Shown: positions 26,135 to 35,956, numbered from the stretch's first letter. The stretch: DNA of 64,000 nucleotides from Nitrobacter hamburgensis X14 (GCF_000013885.1 NC_007964.1:3334001-3398000), one strand, 5' to 3'. Notes: a model not told the origin generated them from the sequence alone. Numbers and translations are program-made.

Positions 26135-28353
26135 GCGATTTGCTTCATCTGCTGATTCCAAAGCTGCCGATAGGCCGTGCAGTTCTTCATCAGCTGATCA
26201 TGATGACCCAGGTCAGAGACCCGGCCGCGATCAATCACTAGGATTGCGTTGGCATCCGACAGCATCGACAGCCGGTGAGAAACAATGATGACCGTGCGCC
26301 CTTCCGCGATGCGCCGAAGGTTTCGACGAATGATCGTTTCGCTTTCGGCGTCCAGCGCGCTCGTCGCCTCGTCGAGAATCAGCAAACGCGGATTGGTGAT
26401 CAGAGCTCGCGCGATGGCGAGGCGCTGCCGCTGGCCGCCGGAAAGATTTTCGGCATTCTCTTCCAGCATGGTATCGAAGCCGCGCGGCAGCCGCTCGATG
26501 AACTCGTCGGCGCCTGCAAGGCGTGCCGCCTGGGCAACTTCCTCGAAAGTGGCCCCGCGCTTGGCGCATGTGATGTTCTCGCGAACGGTGCCGCAAAACA
26601 GGAAATTCTCCTGCAGGACAAGCCCGAGACTCTTGCGCAGATGAACGAGATCCAGCTCGCGCGAGTCGAACCCGTCGATGCGCAACAGACCCTGCTGAAT
26701 CGGATACAGGCCGGCGATCATGCGGGTCAGCGTCGTCTTGCCGGAACCGCTTCGGCCGACAATGCCAAACACGCTCCCCGCTGGAATCGTGAACGAGATG
26801 TTGTCGAGCGCCGGGGGCCCCTCCGGACCGTAGCGAAACGACACATTCTCGAATTCGATATGCCCGTCCAGTTCAGGACGCAACCCATCCCGCTTGCCCT
26901 CTCGCTCGCGAGCCTGGTTCATGATCTCACCGAGCATTTGCACGGCCAGGGCGACTTCCTGATATTCATGAACCATCGTCACCATCTGGACGAGCGGCCC
27001 GGAGACGCGACCAGCCAGCATATTGAAAGCAACCAGCGCACCGATCGTCATCTCACCGCTGAAGACATCAAGGGCGCCAAGGCCGATGATTCCGAGCGTC
27101 ATCAGCTTTTCCAGAAAGCCTGTGACCGATTGCGCGGCAGCCGATATTTTCTCGACACCGAATCTCATCGAAACGGACTGCGCGCAACGATCATCCCACA
27201 CCCTTCCCTGCAGCGGCTCCATCGCCAGCGATTTGACGGTGCGCATTCCATGCACGGCCTCGACTAGCAATGCCTGACGCGCGCCCTCGGCCTGGTAAAG
27301 ACCGTAAAGACGTCGCCGGAACGGCCCCACCAGCAGGGTGACCACAACTCCGGTGAGGGCCGTGAAAGCCAGCACCAGGCACGTCAGCTTGAGGCTGTAG
27401 AGAGCAAGCACAGGAAGGAAGACCAGAAGCGACAGAGCATCAAGCAAGGTCAGGAACAAACGTCCGGTCAGAAATTCCCGGATGCGCGTCGCCTGCTGCA
27501 TATGCTTCACGAGCACGCCGGACGAAATGTGTTCAAAGAAGCTGATCGGCAAACCCAGAAGATGCCCAAACGTTTTCGTCGCAACACGAATGTCGATCTT
27601 GTTCGTGGCATAGAGCAACAGATAACGGCGCAGGAAGCTGAACACCGAATCGAACAGCAGCGCGATCACCGCGCCTGCCGCCAGCACATAGAGCGTCGTG
27701 AAGCTCTCGTGCACCAGGACCTTGTCGATGACCAACTGGAAGAATAGTGGAATGACCAAACCGAGCGCATAGAGCAGCACGGCGGCCACGGCCACATCGG
27801 CGAGCAGCCTCCGCTCGCGCAACAATTCGGGGGCGAACCAGCGGAAGCCGAATTTTCGCGGCGCTCCAGATGCCCCGCGATCTCGCTTGATCAACAGCAC
27901 GTCGCCGTGCCAGTTCGCACAGAAGCAGTTTTTTTTGATGACCAGTGGATCCGGTCGCTCCGCAAGCGGATCGAAAACACTCACCGCCTCGCCTGCCGGG
28001 CCGTCTTGGGCTCCAAGCACGAGAACCCAGTTGCCATTGGCAAGTTGAGCCACCACCGGATAGATCTCGCCAAGCCGGTGCAACCTGTCCCAGTTCAGAT
28101 GCGCCGCCCGCGCGCGCATCCCTGCTTCCTTGGCGATGCGCTGAATCCGCGCCTGCGACATCGGCGCATTATCGACGGCATACAAATGGCGCAACCGGTC
28201 GGCGGCCAGATCAATGCCATGGTGTCTTGCGACGCTCGCCAGACATTCGAGCGCGGTCCGTGCCTGCAAGTTCGGGCGCTCTGGCTGGCTGGCGGCCGGG
28301 GGCACCGCAGCGTCGCGATCGGGCCCGGCGTTATCGGAAATTCGTTGAAGCAT
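26131..28353 (-). CDS. Type I secretion ABC exporter with C39-like domain
   Basis: The 740-residue protein has an N-terminal peptidase-C39-like domain (about 30-160: TALECLASVARHHGIDL). The catalytic cysteine four residues before the ECL cysteine is replaced by Thr, so it is a non-cleaving substrate-binding domain as in HlyB. Six membrane helices (about 190-450) and an ATPase domain follow, with Walker A GRSGSGKTTLT, signature LSGGQRQRLAIARAL and Walker B RLLILDEATSALD. It should export a large unprocessed protein, most likely the giant gene product at 29655. ATG at 28353 overlaps the preceding small gene by 23 bases. Confidence 0.9.
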   Translation of the reverse strand: MLQRISDNAGPDRDAAVPPAASQPERPNLQARTALECLASVARHHGIDLAADRLRHLYAVDNAPMSQARIQRIAKEAGMRARAAHLNWDRLHRLGEIYPVVAQLANGNWVLVLGAQDGPAGEAVSVFDPLAERPDPLVIKKNCFCANWHGDVLLIKRDRGASGAPRKFGFRWFAPELLRERRLLADVAVAAVLLYALGLVIPLFFQLVIDKVLVHESFTTLYVLAAGAVIALLFDSVFSFLRRYLLLYATNKIDIRVATKTFGHLLGLPISFFEHISSGVLVKHMQQATRIREFLTGRLFLTLLDALSLLVFLPVLALYSLKLTCLVLAFTALTGVVVTLLVGPFRRRLYGLYQAEGARQALLVEAVHGMRTVKSLAMEPLQGRVWDDRCAQSVSMRFGVEKISAAAQSVTGFLEKLMTLGIIGLGALDVFSGEMTIGALVAFNMLAGRVSGPLVQMVTMVHEYQEVALAVQMLGEIMNQAREREGKRDGLRPELDGHIEFENVSFRYGPEGPPALDNISFTIPAGSVFGIVGRSGSGKTTLTRMIAGLYPIQQGLLRIDGFDSRELDLVHLRKSLGLVLQENFLFCGTVRENITCAKRGATFEEVAQAARLAGADEFIERLPRGFDTMLEENAENLSGGQRQRLAIARALITNPRLLILDEATSALDAESETIIRRNLRRIAEGRTVIIVSHRLSMLSDANAILVIDRGRVSDLGHHDQLMKNCTAYRQLWNQQMKQIA

Positions 28354-28669
28354 TCGAAGGCCGCTGACTGGCTGGACTTGCAACCGGACGCTCGCTGCTG
28401 CCCAGGCTGAGGGGCGGCGCCTGCCCGATCTCGCCGGGTTGGCTGCGCTTGACCACACCGGCATCGACCAGGCCCTGAAGCGCGTTCTGCATGACCTCGA
28501 CGGAGTTCGCGAATCCTTCCGCCGACAGGATCAGTCTTTGACGAAATACCTTCTTGGGAAAGTTACTGGCATCGCGCTCGGTCGGTGAAAGGCTGAAAAG
28601 GTCGATGCGCACGATCGAGCCGCTCACCGTGATCTCGTCCACTCCGTCCGTGTAGACCTCGTCGTGCAT
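28331..28669 (-). CDS. Small conserved-looking protein preceding the exporter, unknown function
   Basis: The protein has 112 residues. Residues about 1-75 look folded (VDEITVSGSIVRIDLFSL, FRQRLILSAEGFANSVEVM, LQGLVDAGVVKR), and the Pro/Ser-rich tail (SSERPVASPASQRPSNAS) looks disordered. ATG at 28669 has GGGGA 8 bases upstream. It overlaps the exporter gene, so it is probably co-translated with it. No family was recognised; a cytoplasmic accessory or chaperone of secretion is a guess from position only. Confidence 0.6.
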   Translation of the reverse strand: MHDEVYTDGVDEITVSGSIVRIDLFSLSPTERDASNFPKKVFRQRLILSAEGFANSVEVMQNALQGLVDAGVVKRSQPGEIGQAPPLSLGSSERPVASPASQRPSNASTNFR

Positions 28670-28718
28670 CGCTGTATTCCCCGATGGCGTTTTGTTCAAA
28701 GACCGTGCTTGATCGCCC

Positions 28719-29609
28719 TCAATCGATCCGGGAAGGCGAGCGGATCGCAACAATGCTCAACGCATAGTGAAGATGGATGCCGACCGATCGATCGTCCGGA
28801 ATCCTGCCGGCGTGGTAGGAGGCGTCCGGGCGGAAGGGTTCGAGAATTTCCAAACCCGCTTCGGCATACATTTTGCGGATCGCGGCCTCCTCATGGGCCA
28901 CCGAGGCTTCCGGCTGATCTTCAGACTTCACCCGGAAGTCGCCGTGGTCGTAGTTCCAGTTTTTTTTCACGGTTGCCGCAGTTGACGTCAGCTCCACGCT
29001 ACGCCGGTTGTAGACCAGCCAGGTCGATACGAGCCGGCCTCCCGGCTTCAGAACACGCGCCGTCTCATTGAGATAGTTCGCCGCTCCATTGGGCAGGATG
29101 TGCGTGAATATCGAACCTGCGTATGCGAAATCGAAAGACCTGTCCGAATAAGGGAAACGATAATTATCGACCGAGAACCGTCCATTCGGACTCCAGCTCG
29201 TGGCGACATCAGCGGTTTGAAAACGGAAGTTCCGCTTTCGCGCAGTGATCTTACTTTGACACCATTCGATAAGCTCCTGCTTGATGTCGAATCCCTCGTA
29301 CCCTCCCCTTTCATTGAGATATCCGGCGAGAGGGATCGCGAGCCGACCGATGCCGCAGGCTATATCCAGAACGCGATGAGACGGCTGCAGCCCCGCGATC
29401 TCGACAAAGAACTCCAGCTGATCGCGGCCGGTGTCACGAAAGTCGAACCACAACGGCGAAATCCATGCGCGCAGGTGACGCGGTGGAAGTCCGGCGAAGG
29501 TGTAGGACATTCCATCATAGACATTCAAAAGCGCGTCATGAACAGCCGCCGGAACAATGCGTCTCGCGACGTTGGCCGGCGCTCTGATAGCCTTTGAGAG
29601 TGCAGTCAT
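28719..29609 (-). CDS. Class I SAM-dependent methyltransferase in the secretion operon
   Basis: The 296-residue protein has the SAM motif HRVLDIACGIGRLAIPLAG (about residues 77-95), YEGFDIKQELIEWCQ, the acidic FRFQTADVATSWSPNG and a post-motif ETARVLKPGGRLVSTW. It is cytoplasmic. ATG at 29609 has AGAGGGG 6 bases upstream. The gene lies 45 bases downstream of the giant surface-protein gene and 49 bases upstream of the small gene, inside the secretion operon. Targets could be the secreted protein or a glycan attached to it, but the substrate is not evident. Confidence 0.8.
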   Translation of the reverse strand: MTALSKAIRAPANVARRIVPAAVHDALLNVYDGMSYTFAGLPPRHLRAWISPLWFDFRDTGRDQLEFFVEIAGLQPSHRVLDIACGIGRLAIPLAGYLNERGGYEGFDIKQELIEWCQSKITARKRNFRFQTADVATSWSPNGRFSVDNYRFPYSDRSFDFAYAGSIFTHILPNGAANYLNETARVLKPGGRLVSTWLVYNRRSVELTSTAATVKKNWNYDHGDFRVKSEDQPEASVAHEEAAIRKMYAEAGLEILEPFRPDASYHAGRIPDDRSVGIHLHYALSIVAIRSPSRID

Positions 29610-29654
29610 ACACAGCCCCTCTTTCGGTTGGATCGAATACGTAATCCTTCAGCG

Positions 29655-32600
29655 CTACGCCGCCAGTTGAGCCTTGAACAGAACATCGACCCCGTAGCTC
29701 GCGGAGTTGTAGCTGTTGCTCGGGAACAAGCTCGAACTGCCGTAGGCATAGACACCGTTGCCGGCGCTGGTAGACGAGGACGGCGCGGTCAGCGGTCCGC
29801 TGGTGTGCGACGTTGCGAAGTAGTTGGGATCCACCGAATAGTCTCCGCTCGTATGGTAGGAGGCGACATAAGTCGTGCCTGCCGAGACTGTCAGCGGGGT
29901 GGCGAAATTCACCTGCTGCCAGCCGCTCGTGGTTTCGTTGCTGAAGGTTTGTGTCGCAAGCAACGTTCCGCTGCTGCTCCAGATGTTCGCGACGTGAGCT
30001 CCGGTGTTTTCTTCGCCCTTGTAGAACCGGAGTCCGGTGATCTCGCCTGCGCTCGAAGCCTGGAATTTGAATCCCAGTTCGACGGAATTTGGATCGTTCA
30101 CCGTCACGATGCTCGGCGCGGAAGCCGGGTTGAACAAGCTCGCAAGCGTCGGATCGTTGACGAGCAATGACGCGCTTGCTGAGGAGACGCCTCCGTTCCC
30201 ATCAGTGACGGAATAAGCGAAACTCGCCGTTCCTGTGTATCCGGTCGTCGGCGTGAAGGTGATCGTGCCGGTATTCGAGTTGTAAACCGCCGCGCCGTTG
30301 GTCGCGTTACTCACATTGACAATCGACATCGGCAAGCCGCTGGGGTCGGTATCGTTCGCGAGCAGCGCGGATGCCGAGATCGAAAGCGGATTGTTCTCGG
30401 TGACGACAAAGCCGTTGTCGTTTTTGGCAACGGGCGCGAGCGGCCCAACCGTGAGGGCGACATTCGCCGAGGCGGTGCCGCCGGCCTGCCCATCGCTGAT
30501 GGTATAGGTGAATGATGCCGGGCCGGCGTAACCCGTCGTCGGTATGAAACTGATGGTCTGGGTACCGGAATTGTAGGTGACGGTGCCGTGGCTCGGATTG
30601 CCAACGCTGGCGATGGACAACGGAAGACCATTCGGATCCGTATCGTTGGCCAGGACCGCGGAAGCAGGAATCGACAGCGTGCCATTTTCGATCACGCTGA
30701 AGCCGCTGTCGTTGTTCGCGACAGGCGTTTGCAGCGACGGACCATTATAGACAACATCAACCCAATAGTTCGTGGCGTTGACGGCGCTCGTGGGGAATAC
30801 CGACCCGGGACCATAGGCATAGATGCCGGCGCTGCCGGGCGCCGACAACTGGCCGTGCACCAGCGGGTTCGCAAAATAGTTGGCATCCGCCGAATAGCTG
30901 CCGCTGGTGTGGTAGGACGCGACATAGGTCGTTCCCGCGGTGATCGTCACCGGAACGGCGAAATTGACCTGTTGCCAACCGCTCGCTGTTTCGTTTGTGA
31001 ACGTCGCCGTCGCCAGCAGCGTTCCTGCGGAACTCCACAGGTCGGCGACATGCGTCGCGGTGTTCTGCGATCCTTTATAGAAACGGATGCCGCTGATGGT
31101 GCCATTCGCAGCGGCCGTGAACTTGACACCCAGTTCAACGGACCCTGGATCAACCAAGTTGGCCGTTGACGGTGCCGATGTCAGGCTGAACAGGCTCTGG
31201 CTCACGGGATCGTTGACGAACAGCGCGACGTTCCCGGAGGCCGTGCCGCCATTGGTGTCGCTGATCGCATAGGTGAAGGTGGCGGTTCCGGTGTAGCCGT
31301 TCGTCGGCGTGAAGGTGACCGTGTTGGTGTTCGCATCAAAGGAAACCGTGCCGTGCGTCGGGTTGCCCGCACCGGTGATCGACAAGGCAAGGCCGTTGGG
31401 ATCGGTATCGTTGGCAAGGAGCGCGCTCGCCGCAATAGACAACGTGCCATTCTCGTTGGCGATGAATCCGCTATCGGCATTCGCGACCGGCGGCGGGGGA
31501 ACGACATTCAGGGACACATTGGCTGTCGAGGTACCAGCCTGCCCGTCGGTGATCGTGTAGCTGAAGCTGGCCGGACCGAGATAACCAGCGGTTGGCACGA
31601 AACTCACGGTCTGCGTGCTCGCGTTATAGCTGACGGTGCCGTTGCTGGCGTTGCCGACGCTGCTGATTGACAGCGCAAGCCCGTTCGGGTCGGTATCGTT
31701 GGCCAGCAGCGTCGCCGCGGCAATCGTCAAAGTGCCGTTTCGGGAAGCGGACAGGCCGCTGTCATTGTTGGCGATCGGCGGCTGAAGGGGTGCGCTGTTG
31801 AAGACCACATCGACCCAATAGTTGCTCGCCTTGAAGGACGAGGTCGGGAAGATGCTTCCGCTGCCGTAAGTATAAACGCCGCTGTCGCTAGGCGCAGTAA
31901 GCTGGCCGTTGGTCAACGGGTTCGTGAAATAATTCAGATCCGCTGAGTAATTGCCGTTGCTGTGATAGGAGGCGACGTATGTCGTGCCGGCGGTGACGAA
32001 CACGGGTTGGGAGAAGCTGACCTGCTGCCAGCCGCTTGCCGTTTCATTCGTGAAGGTTGCCGTGGCAAGCAATGTTCCCGTCGACGACCAGATATCGGCG
32101 ACATGCGTACCGGTGTTCTGCGCTCCTTTGTAGAAACGCAGTCCGGTGATCAATCCGTTCGCCGACGTGGTGAATTTGACGCCGAGTTCCACGGGGCTCG
32201 GGTCATTCACCGCGACGACCGTCGGTGCGTCGGTGGTGCCAAACAGGCTTTGCGCCGAGATGGGGTAATTGACTTTCAACGAGACCTGGCCGGAACCCGT
32301 CCCACCCTGAGTATCGCCGATCGTGTAGGTGAAGTTCGCCGGCCCGGCGTATCCGGCCGTCGGCACAAAGGTCACGGTTTGCGTGCCCGCGTTATAGCTG
32401 GCTGTGCCGTGAACCCCTCCGCTCACGCCCGTCACCGACAACGGGAATCCGCCCGGATCCGTATCGTTGGCGAGCAATGTCGCAGCCGAGATCGACAGCG
32501 TTCCATTCTCGGTGACAACGAAACCGCTGTCGTTGTTGGCTTGCGGCTGCTGGCTGGTGTTGTTGAAAACAACGTCCACCCAGTAATTGTCGCCCTTCAC

Positions 32601-34889
32601 GATCGAAATCTGATTGGGGAAGAGCGGGACCGCCCCGTAGGCATAGACGCCGTTCAACCCGTTGCCGGTCGCGGTGAGCGAACCGTTCGTGTATCCCGGA
32701 TTGTCGAAATAGTAGTCGGTGGACGAGTATCCGCCGACATTCGTGTGATAGGAGGCGACATAGGTGGTGCCCGCCGTAATGCGGACAGGTGTTGCGAAAT
32801 TAACCTGCTGCCAGCCGCTTCCCGTTTCATTGGTGAAGGTGGCGCTGGCGAGCAACGTGCCGGTCGAGGTCCACAAACTGCCGAGATGCGTGCCGGTGTT
32901 CTGCGAGCTCTTGTAAAAGCGGATGCCGGTGATCAGCCCCGATGACGCCGACACAAACTTGACGCCGAGTTCCACCGACGTCGGATCATTGTTCGCCAGA
33001 ATAGCTGGCGTATCGGTCGGGCTGAAAATCGTCAGGTTGGACGACGGCGTAATCGTCAGCGCGACGCCCGCCCCTGCGGCTCCTAGATTGAGGCTGTCAT
33101 CAACCGCGCGCGATCTGATTGTCGTCAGGCCGGACGCACCGGCCTTGAACGTGTAGCTCCAGGTCGTATTCGCCTTGCCGACAACGGCGGTCGCCGGATG
33201 CCATGTGCCGCCGTTATCCGTCGATACCTCGATGCCGCCGATCAGACCGCCAACATCGGAGGCCGTGCCGTTGACTGTCACGGACTGACCTTCAAGGATC
33301 GTCGACGTCGAAATATTGGTGATCGCCGAGGTCGGCGCAGTATGATCCGTCGATTGGGTCGCGATGATGAGACTTGCCTGCAATGTCGATGGCTGAACAC
33401 CCATATCGGCGAGCAGATTGACAGTCGCCTGCTGGACATTCGGGTCGACTGGATTGGGCGTTCCCGACACCTGATCGTGGTCGGTCGATAGTCCCCATGA
33501 CCAGAAGACCGTCCCGGCGCCAAAAACCAGAGCGCCGCTGACGGGATCGCGATACTCGACAAGATTATGAGTTGCCGTGCCGGTTCCGGTCGTGTTGCCG
33601 TAGTCGAGCAGCTTGGTTGGCACAGTCAGGGTCGTCGATGACACATCGATCAAGCCGGCAGGCCGGAATCCGTTGTCCGGCGAAGCATCCCATTCGTAGC
33701 CGAGAAGATTTTCGACCAGTGATGCGGACTGTCCCGGCGCGGTGTTCGCAACCGATGTATTCCGCCAGAACCGCAACTGGCTCATGTCGTAAGGAATATT
33801 GATGATATCGGCACGATCGGGGAATCCGTCGACCTGAAAGACAGTCCCGGTCAAGGAATTGGAGGGCTGGCCCGACATGCCGCCGCTCGACGCGAACCGC
33901 GCATCCATATAGGCACCTGTCGCGACGCCCGTCGGATCGATCACCGCGTTGGCGTGGGTATCCTTGTAGGTGATCATCGTGCGGTTCGGCGTGCCGCTGC
34001 CGTCGATGCTCGGCGCGAGTCTTGTCTGCCAATAAATCTCGTTTCCGCTCAGGAAGACGAGGTTGACGCCTGCGTGGGCCGCGGCCTGAACGTTGGCGCG
34101 CTGATTGTTGGTCCAGTATTCGTCGTGACCTGCCTCCATATAGACGCGGTGGTTGAGCAACAGGGCGCCGTTGATTGAGGCGTCAACGCCGGAGATATAA
34201 GAGACATCGTATCCGTTCTGCTCCAGCCACTGGAACGCCGGATACTCCGCGCCGAACACCATGTCATTGGACGTGCCGGCCTCTCCACCTTCCGAACCGT
34301 CCCGCGTCGTAATGGGACGATTGTAACTGACCGCATACGCGGCGCCGCCGTAGCCGGGCCCGTTCCCGCCATAGACATCCGCGCCGCCCCAGCCGTTATA
34401 GGCCTGCCAGGTTTGATCGTCGGTTTGAAAGACGATGTCGCTGTGGGAGCTGTCGTCGCGAACGACGAACGGAATCTGGAAAACCTGGCTGCCGTCGACC
34501 ACGTTGGCGACATAGACGCCCGAAACGATATTGGTGGGGACCGACCAGGAATCGGTCACGCTCCAGTTTCCGGCATCGACCAGACCGGTCGCAGCATCGT
34601 GCAAGGGTGCCGGCTGAACGACAGATGTCGCTGCCTGATGCTGAAGGGTGGTAATCAGCCGTGCGCCATCGCCATTATAGTAGCCCAGCCGATAGATATT
34701 GATCTGATAGTTCGGATTGCCGGTCTGGTTGTTGATCTTGAAATCGATCGTCCCACCCAGATTGGCGCTGATCGCAGTGGTAAATCCCTGAATGAGAGTG
34801 GAGTCCTGACCGGCATTAATTTGCCAAACGCTCTGCGGCGTTCCGGGCTTCTGGTTTTCGAGCACAATCGCATTCGGCGTAGCAGCCAT
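29655..34889 (-). CDS. Giant modular surface protein: DMFase-like domain, four DUF4082, five cadherin-like modules
   Basis: The protein has 1744 residues with no signal peptide. Residues about 30-495 resemble the large-subunit domain of N,N-dimethylformamidase (DMFA2_C type): TDDQTWQAYNGWGGADVYGG, YMEAGHDEYWTNNQRANVQ, LSGNEIYWQTRL. An Ig-like module follows (about 515-615). Then four DUF4082 modules (SVELGVKF ... GIRFYK ... GWQQVNFA ... GTTYVASYH) alternate with five cadherin-like Big_9 modules (NGTLSI ... LLANDTDPNG ... SFSYTI) in the order D-C-D-C-C-D-C-C-D. ATG at 34889 has AGAGGA 8 bases upstream. As the first gene of the operon with the ABC exporter and HlyD, it is the likely type I substrate and probably an adhesin or matrix protein. 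Confidence 0.85.
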   Translation of the reverse strand: MAATPNAIVLENQKPGTPQSVWQINAGQDSTLIQGFTTAISANLGGTIDFKINNQTGNPNYQINIYRLGYYNGDGARLITTLQHQAATSVVQPAPLHDAATGLVDAGNWSVTDSWSVPTNIVSGVYVANVVDGSQVFQIPFVVRDDSSHSDIVFQTDDQTWQAYNGWGGADVYGGNGPGYGGAAYAVSYNRPITTRDGSEGGEAGTSNDMVFGAEYPAFQWLEQNGYDVSYISGVDASINGALLLNHRVYMEAGHDEYWTNNQRANVQAAAHAGVNLVFLSGNEIYWQTRLAPSIDGSGTPNRTMITYKDTHANAVIDPTGVATGAYMDARFASSGGMSGQPSNSLTGTVFQVDGFPDRADIINIPYDMSQLRFWRNTSVANTAPGQSASLVENLLGYEWDASPDNGFRPAGLIDVSSTTLTVPTKLLDYGNTTGTGTATHNLVEYRDPVSGALVFGAGTVFWSWGLSTDHDQVSGTPNPVDPNVQQATVNLLADMGVQPSTLQASLIIATQSTDHTAPTSAITNISTSTILEGQSVTVNGTASDVGGLIGGIEVSTDNGGTWHPATAVVGKANTTWSYTFKAGASGLTTIRSRAVDDSLNLGAAGAGVALTITPSSNLTIFSPTDTPAILANNDPTSVELGVKFVSASSGLITGIRFYKSSQNTGTHLGSLWTSTGTLLASATFTNETGSGWQQVNFATPVRITAGTTYVASYHTNVGGYSSTDYYFDNPGYTNGSLTATGNGLNGVYAYGAVPLFPNQISIVKGDNYWVDVVFNNTSQQPQANNDSGFVVTENGTLSISAATLLANDTDPGGFPLSVTGVSGGVHGTASYNAGTQTVTFVPTAGYAGPANFTYTIGDTQGGTGSGQVSLKVNYPISAQSLFGTTDAPTVVAVNDPSPVELGVKFTTSANGLITGLRFYKGAQNTGTHVADIWSSTGTLLATATFTNETASGWQQVSFSQPVFVTAGTTYVASYHSNGNYSADLNYFTNPLTNGQLTAPSDSGVYTYGSGSIFPTSSFKASNYWVDVVFNSAPLQPPIANNDSGLSASRNGTLTIAAATLLANDTDPNGLALSISSVGNASNGTVSYNASTQTVSFVPTAGYLGPASFSYTITDGQAGTSTANVSLNVVPPPPVANADSGFIANENGTLSIAASALLANDTDPNGLALSITGAGNPTHGTVSFDANTNTVTFTPTNGYTGTATFTYAISDTNGGTASGNVALFVNDPVSQSLFSLTSAPSTANLVDPGSVELGVKFTAAANGTISGIRFYKGSQNTATHVADLWSSAGTLLATATFTNETASGWQQVNFAVPVTITAGTTYVASYHTSGSYSADANYFANPLVHGQLSAPGSAGIYAYGPGSVFPTSAVNATNYWVDVVYNGPSLQTPVANNDSGFSVIENGTLSIPASAVLANDTDPNGLPLSIASVGNPSHGTVTYNSGTQTISFIPTTGYAGPASFTYTISDGQAGGTASANVALTVGPLAPVAKNDNGFVVTENNPLSISASALLANDTDPSGLPMSIVNVSNATNGAAVYNSNTGTITFTPTTGYTGTASFAYSVTDGNGGVSSASASLLVNDPTLASLFNPASAPSIVTVNDPNSVELGFKFQASSAGEITGLRFYKGEENTGAHVANIWSSSGTLLATQTFSNETTSGWQQVNFATPLTVSAGTTYVASYHTSGDYSVDPNYFATSHTSGPLTAPSSSTSAGNGVYAYGSSSLFPSNSYNSASYGVDVLFKAQLAA
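29658..33029 (-). repeat. Internal coding repeats: four DUF4082 and five cadherin-like modules
   Basis: The 3' two-thirds of the giant gene is built from two diverged repeat types of about 150 and 90-100 codons. DUF4082 copies start near 33029, about 32250, about 31180 and about 30140. Each cadherin-like copy carries the LANDTDP box. The copies differ at many third positions, so they are old duplications rather than a recent tandem expansion. Confidence 0.7.
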
Positions 34890-35056
34890 CTTGAGCGTCC
34901 TCTCGGCAACAACCAACACCTATTAATAGATTAAACATTATATTTATCATTAATTAAGAGTCAATCCGAGATATTTAATTTTAAATAACAAGACTGCGAC
35001 TGCGCCGACGTTAACCATGCCCATTCATTGCGATGGTCAGCTCTGAAAACATTGGA
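34890..35056 (-). promoter_or_regulatory. AT-rich promoter region of the secretion operon
   Basis: This 167-base spacer separates the giant gene from rfbA. Positions about 34918-34990 are extremely AT-rich (attaatagattaaacattat and following). It should hold the promoter for the six-gene operon. No terminator hairpin for rfbCBDA was recognised. Confidence 0.45.
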
Positions 35057-35956
35057 TCACGAAAAGCCACGCCGTGCTTCGACTCCGCCCGATTCAAGAA
35101 GATCCATCAGATAGGTGCCATAACCGCTTTTATCGAGTGATTTCGCAAGGCAGAGCACTTGCTCGCGGTCGATGAACCCCTTGCGAAATGCAATCTCCTC
35201 GAGGCACGCCACTTTCATTCCCTGCCTTCGTTCGAGTGTGTGGACGAAGCTCGCAGCATCGATCAGGGATTCGAATGTTCCCGTATCCAGCCAGGCAAAT
35301 CCCCGACCCATTCGCTCCACATTCAGCGCGCCAGCCGCAAGGTAGCACATCTGCAGATCGGTGATCTCGAGCTCTCCTCGCGCCGACGGCTTGACCTGGG
35401 ACGCGTAACGCACAACGTCATTGTCAAAGAAATACAGGCCGGTGATCGCCCAGTTCGACCGAGGATTCACCGGCTTCTCTTCAATGCTGAACGGCCGGCC
35501 GTTGTCGTCGAAGGCGACGACGCCGTAACGCGCCGGATCGCGCACATGATACGCGAAGACCGTCGCGCCGGACGTGCGTTGTGCAGCGGAGGCCAGCAGT
35601 TCCGGCAGGCCGTTGCCAAAGAAAATATTGTCGCCCAGCACCATCGTCACGCGGTCGCGGCCAATGAAATCCGCACCAATAACGAAGGCTTCGGCCAATC
35701 CGGCCGGCCGCGCCTGCTCGGCATATGCGAGATGGATACCCCACTGGCTTCCATCACCCAGCAACCGCTCGAACTGATGATGATCCTCGGGGGTCGTAAT
35801 GACGAGAATGTCACGAATCCCGGCGAGCATCAGGGTCGCCAGCGGATAATAGATCATTGGCTTGTCATAGACCGGCAGCAGTTGTTTGCTGATGCCGCGC
35901 GTAATTGGATAGAGCCTGGTTCCGCTGCCGCCTGCGAGAACGATACCTTTCAACAT
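35057..35956 (-). CDS. rfbA: Glucose-1-phosphate thymidylyltransferase
   Basis: The 299-residue protein begins MLKGIVLAGGSGTRLYPIT, the nucleotidyltransferase signature, with PMIYYPLATLMLAGIRDIL, VLGDNIFFGNGL and IEEKPVNPRSNWAITGLYFF. It makes dTDP-glucose from dTTP and glucose-1-phosphate, the first step to dTDP-L-rhamnose. ATG at 35956 overlaps rfbD by 7 bases; upstream codons in the frame (from 35995) are not conserved. It is the last gene of the rfbCBDA unit. Confidence 0.95.
   Translation of the reverse strand: MLKGIVLAGGSGTRLYPITRGISKQLLPVYDKPMIYYPLATLMLAGIRDILVITTPEDHHQFERLLGDGSQWGIHLAYAEQARPAGLAEAFVIGADFIGRDRVTMVLGDNIFFGNGLPELLASAAQRTSGATVFAYHVRDPARYGVVAFDDNGRPFSIEEKPVNPRSNWAITGLYFFDNDVVRYASQVKPSARGELEITDLQMCYLAAGALNVERMGRGFAWLDTGTFESLIDAASFVHTLERRQGMKVACLEEIAFRKGFIDREQVLCLAKSLDKSGYGTYLMDLLESGGVEARRGFS

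Noticed and set aside
26275..27267. Rightward 330-codon open frame
   Set aside because: It is antisense to the ATPase and membrane domains of the type I exporter, whose Walker motifs are unambiguous.
31962..32945. Rightward 327-codon open frame inside the giant repeat gene
   Set aside because: It is antisense to DUF4082/cadherin modules with strong repeat conservation; its own sequence is a low-complexity mirror of them.
29658..33029. Repeated sequence as a possible CRISPR array or satellite
   Set aside because: The repeats are long, diverged, in frame and encode known domain types. No short identical repeats with unique spacers were seen anywhere in the window.
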